Shown: piece by piece, positions 61,710 to 64,000 of the stretch
How positions within the stretch are numbered: the stretch's first letter is position 1
Layout: every line of letters begins with the position of its first letter
Source: an uncultured Pseudomonadales bacterium
GTDB taxonomy: Bacteria > Pseudomonadota > Gammaproteobacteria > Pseudomonadales > Balneatricaceae
Direction of reading: 5' to 3'
Assembly (NCBI GenBank): GCA_937773555.1
Contig: CALJVT010000005.1
Location: 248,001-312,000 of the forward strand
Length of the DNA: 64,000 nucleotides
The notes under the pieces: model-generated
What the model was told of the DNA's origin: nothing
What the model saw: the letters and a program-made list of their open reading frames with translations, nothing else
The model's database searches: none
Position numbers and translations under genes: made by a program

Positions 61710-62560
61710 TATTTTCAAATTGGCTTAGACGTATAGATGGGTACGCATTAACTTGGCGCCTACCTGTTATCATCTGGCAGGTGTTGTTTTTCCTCGCACC
61801 ACTTGTTTTTATGATTGCCATGTCATTTTTTCTAGTTAAGAATTACCAAATGAAAGAAGCATTTGAATTCGTTAACTGGGTTAAGATTTTTTCCAAGGGC
61901 TATTTTTGGAGTAGCTATGGACTGTCATTTGGATTGGCTTTCTTAGCCACTATAACTGCAACCTGCATAGCCTTTCCAGCATCATATTGCCTAGCATTCA
62001 AACTATCTGAAACAGCTCGTCGCTGGGCTATTTTCTTTTTAATTATCCCATTTTTTACTAGTTACTTGGTGCGCACTTTTTCTTGGTACGTCCTGCTGGC
62101 AGAGTCTGGTGTTATCAATAATATCATTGGATATTTGGGTATTGGGCCCATTAAAATGTTAAATACAATGTTTGGCACAATGATTGGCTATCTGACCCTA
62201 ACTCTGCCTCTAGTGATTATTTTGCAAACACTATCAATGGCAAGTATCGATAAAAATTTAATTGAGGCATCCCATAACTTAGGTGCAGGAAGGGTCCGTG
62301 CTATTTTTTCAGTCATTATTCCATCTGCTCGCATAGGCCTTATTATTGGCGCCCTATTCTGCTTTATTCTAAGCTTTGGCGACTTTGTCAGTCCCTATTA
62401 TCTCGGTGGATCGAATCCGCCTACACTTCCCATATTAATTATTGATACCACAAAATCAGGACAACAGTGGCCCCGGGCAGCAGTAATTGCAACCATAATG
62501 ATGGTGACATTAATGTTGGTTGCACTCAGTGCAATTAAAATTGCATACAAGAAGAGATAA
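61706..62560 (+). CDS. Polyamine-type ABC transporter permease 1 (PotB/PotH-like)
   Basis: A 284-residue inner-membrane permease with six membrane segments. The EAA loop is EASHNLGAGRVRAIFSVIIPSARIGLI. The N-terminus from ATG 61706, MIFSNWLRRIDGYALTWRLPVIIWQVLFFLAPLVFM, is typical. An upstream TTG at 61628 lies in a hairpin and is rejected as start. Its stop overlaps the second permease start (ATAATG). It carries substrate from the Tat-exported receptor. Confidence 0.87.
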   Translation: MIFSNWLRRIDGYALTWRLPVIIWQVLFFLAPLVFMIAMSFFLVKNYQMKEAFEFVNWVKIFSKGYFWSSYGLSFGLAFLATITATCIAFPASYCLAFKLSETARRWAIFFLIIPFFTSYLVRTFSWYVLLAESGVINNIIGYLGIGPIKMLNTMFGTMIGYLTLTLPLVIILQTLSMASIDKNLIEASHNLGAGRVRAIFSVIIPSARIGLIIGALFCFILSFGDFVSPYYLGGSNPPTLPILIIDTTKSGQQWPRAAVIATIMMVTLMLVALSAIKIAYKKR

Positions 62561-63360
62561 TGATGATGGTAAATGACAAATCAATTGTATGGATATTAAA
62601 GATCTATTTACTGATCATTTTCGTATTTATATTTATGCCAATTATCACCAGCGTGGTGTTTTCATTCAATTCTGATCGATTCCCATCACTGCCATTGGGG
62701 CACTTTACTTGGAATTGGTATGACAAAGTTTATTATGATTCAGAAACCTGGGATGCAATCAGAACGAGTATTATTGTAGCGTTATCAGCCTCTGTATTGG
62801 CGACCATTATTGGTTTTTGTACCGCCTATACAGATTTTCGTTATAGCTTCAGATTCAAAAATGCATATTTAGCATTAGCATTGTTACCTCCAACTATTCC
62901 ACTAATAATACTCGCTTTAGCAATGCTGGCCTGGTTCTCCAAGCTTGGTATTTCTGGGCAAATATGGGCCCTAATTATCGCACATACAGTATTGGGTGCG
63001 CCTTTTGCTATGGCTATTATTCGTCTTCGTCTTCAGCAAATGGACAAAGACTTAGAATCAGCTGCGTGGAATTTAGGCGCCTCCGAATGGGCTACGATGA
63101 GACACGTTATTATTCCATTTGCTTTGCCATCAATAATTTCTGCACTATGCCTAACCATGGCGGTGTCATTTGATGAGTTTGCAATTGCCTGGTTTGTATC
63201 TGGTTTAAATAAGTCTGTTCCTGTTGTTATTCTTGAAATATTACAGGGGAATGTTGACCCCCAAATCAACGCTATTGGGTCTTTTGTATTTGCAACCACA
63301 ATGACTCTAGTTGTCATTGCGCAACTATTCCTTTTCACTAAAAAACCGAATAACCATTAA
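62560..63360 (+). CDS. Polyamine-type ABC transporter permease 2 (PotC/PotI-like)
   Basis: A 266-residue permease with six membrane segments; the first ends IFMPIITSVVFSFNSDRFPSLPLGHFTWNWYDKVYYD, common in PotC. The EAA loop is ESAAWNLGASEWATMRHVIIPFALPSII. Overlaps the preceding stop by one base. ATG codons at 62560, 62563 and 62566 are equally possible. Confidence 0.88.
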   Translation: MMMVNDKSIVWILKIYLLIIFVFIFMPIITSVVFSFNSDRFPSLPLGHFTWNWYDKVYYDSETWDAIRTSIIVALSASVLATIIGFCTAYTDFRYSFRFKNAYLALALLPPTIPLIILALAMLAWFSKLGISGQIWALIIAHTVLGAPFAMAIIRLRLQQMDKDLESAAWNLGASEWATMRHVIIPFALPSIISALCLTMAVSFDEFAIAWFVSGLNKSVPVVILEILQGNVDPQINAIGSFVFATTMTLVVIAQLFLFTKKPNNH

Positions 63361-63373
63361 ATTGAGATTACAC

Positions 63374-64000
63374 ATGAATGAAGGTCAGATAGTCCTTGAG
63401 AACGTAACAAAAAACTTTGGTGGCTCAGTTGCGGTAGAACCCATTAATTTTGAAATTAAAGCTGGTGAATTTCTCGCTATTATGGGGTCCAGTGGTTGTG
63501 GAAAAACAACAACATTGCGAATGCTGGCTGGACTCGAAACACCTTCAAGTGGCGAGATAAGACTGAATGGCGAGCGTATGAATGAACTAAAAGCCCATGA
63601 AAGAGAAACGCCTTTGGTCTGGCAAACGTTAGCCCTATTCCCTTTTTTAAATGTTATTGAAAATGTAGAGTTTGGGCTTAAGATGCGTGGGGTAGAAAAA
63701 CCTGAGCGAACTGAGAGAGCTTTAAAATGGCTTAAGCGTATGGAAATTGAGCAGTTTGCAAATCGTTCAATAGACCAGCTATCCGGTGGCCAGCGCCAAA
63801 GGGTGGCACTAGCCCGTGCATTGGTGACTGAACCACCAGTGCTCCTTTTAGATGAACCTTTAAGTGCTCTTGACGCCAATTTAGTCGTACGTATGCAGAG
63901 TGTATTGACTCGGCTCCAAAAGGAACTTGGCATTACTTTTGTCTATGTTACTCATAGCCAGTCTGAAGCTTTTGCAATGGCTGATAGAGTGGTGATTATG
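63374..64000 (+). CDS. Polyamine-type ABC transporter ATP-binding protein (PotA/PotG-like, partial)
   Basis: The first 209 residues are in the window; the 3' end lies beyond. Walker A is GSSGCGKTT, Q-loop WQTLALFPFLNVIENVEFGL, signature LSGGQRQRVALARALV, Walker B VLLLDEPLSALD and switch His in YVTHSQSEAFAMADRVVIM. The Q-loop Gln is preceded by Trp, a known variant in PotA-like ATPases. The TOBE domain would follow. It is 13 bases after the second permease. Confidence 0.92.
   Translation, partial: MNEGQIVLENVTKNFGGSVAVEPINFEIKAGEFLAIMGSSGCGKTTTLRMLAGLETPSSGEIRLNGERMNELKAHERETPLVWQTLALFPFLNVIENVEFGLKMRGVEKPERTERALKWLKRMEIEQFANRSIDQLSGGQRQRVALARALVTEPPVLLLDEPLSALDANLVVRMQSVLTRLQKELGITFVYVTHSQSEAFAMADRVVIM

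Noticed and set aside
63385-63933. 182-codon minus-strand frame at the right edge
   Set aside because: Antisense to the PotA-like ATPase, which has all ABC motifs and no stop up to the window end.

Overview
The window reads as chromosomal DNA of a marine, Pseudomonas-like gammaproteobacterium of moderate to low GC. Support for this: an EpmC fragment at the left edge (EF-P hydroxylase, a gammaproteobacterial gene), the block fadB-fadA / topA / DUF6586 in the order known from Pseudomonas, a ProQ homologue, Zur/Znu zinc genes of the Vibrio/Pseudomonas type, and a gene for an ectoine-pathway enzyme. This is inferred from gene content and order; no 16S or other marker sits in the window. I saw no phage, insertion sequence, CRISPR array, rRNA or tRNA.

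Layout. 1-20.2 kb is housekeeping: epmC (partial), a MATE exporter, trxA, a ProQ-domain protein, topA, the fadBA beta-oxidation operon, a universal stress protein, uup, tatD, a glutaredoxin-like protein, a PuuR-type regulator, rmuC and rpsA. 20.5-28.5 kb holds a SOUL haem-binding-like protein, a Gfo/Idh/MocA oxidoreductase behind a tripartite tricarboxylate transporter (tctC-tctB-tctA), the divergent CitA/CitB-type two-component system that probably controls it, and an XRE protein. 28.5-37.3 kb is a polyol (mannitol/sorbitol) module: fructokinase, four-gene ABC importer, AraC regulator, mannitol 2-dehydrogenase and an SDR polyol dehydrogenase. 37.3-43.8 kb is loosely packed, with an AllA-like cupin, a glutaredoxin, a quinone oxidoreductase, HU, AlkB, an SDR and long non-coding gaps.

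43.8-55.4 kb is a metal-acquisition island. A Fur-box promoter precedes imelysin / di-haem DUF1111 / imelysin / DUF1513 genes (iron). Next to it lie two zinc systems: a ZrgA-type operon (His/Glu-repeat protein, ABC ATPase, FtsX-type permease, DUF3299 protein) and znuCB/znuA, with a Zur-like palindrome before each. Both ZrgA and ZnuA carry long in-frame His-acid tandem repeats. 55.7-58.3 kb has an EctA-like acetyltransferase without ectB or ectC, a DM13 protein, a GIY-YIG-like protein and a DUF2452 protein. 58.5-64 kb is a LysR-controlled operon pairing a creatininase-family amidohydrolase with a polyamine-type ABC importer (Tat-exported binding protein, two permeases, ATPase cut by the window edge).

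The least explained signals are a second Fur-type promoter at about 40.34 kb facing 370 bases of structured non-coding DNA (pseudoknot-like pairing plus a 13-bp hairpin) before HU, the paired zinc proteins with tandem metal-binding repeats under Zur-like sites, and the creatininase-importer operon. Three solute-binding-protein genes are each separated from their permeases by a hairpin, a layout consistent with differential expression.
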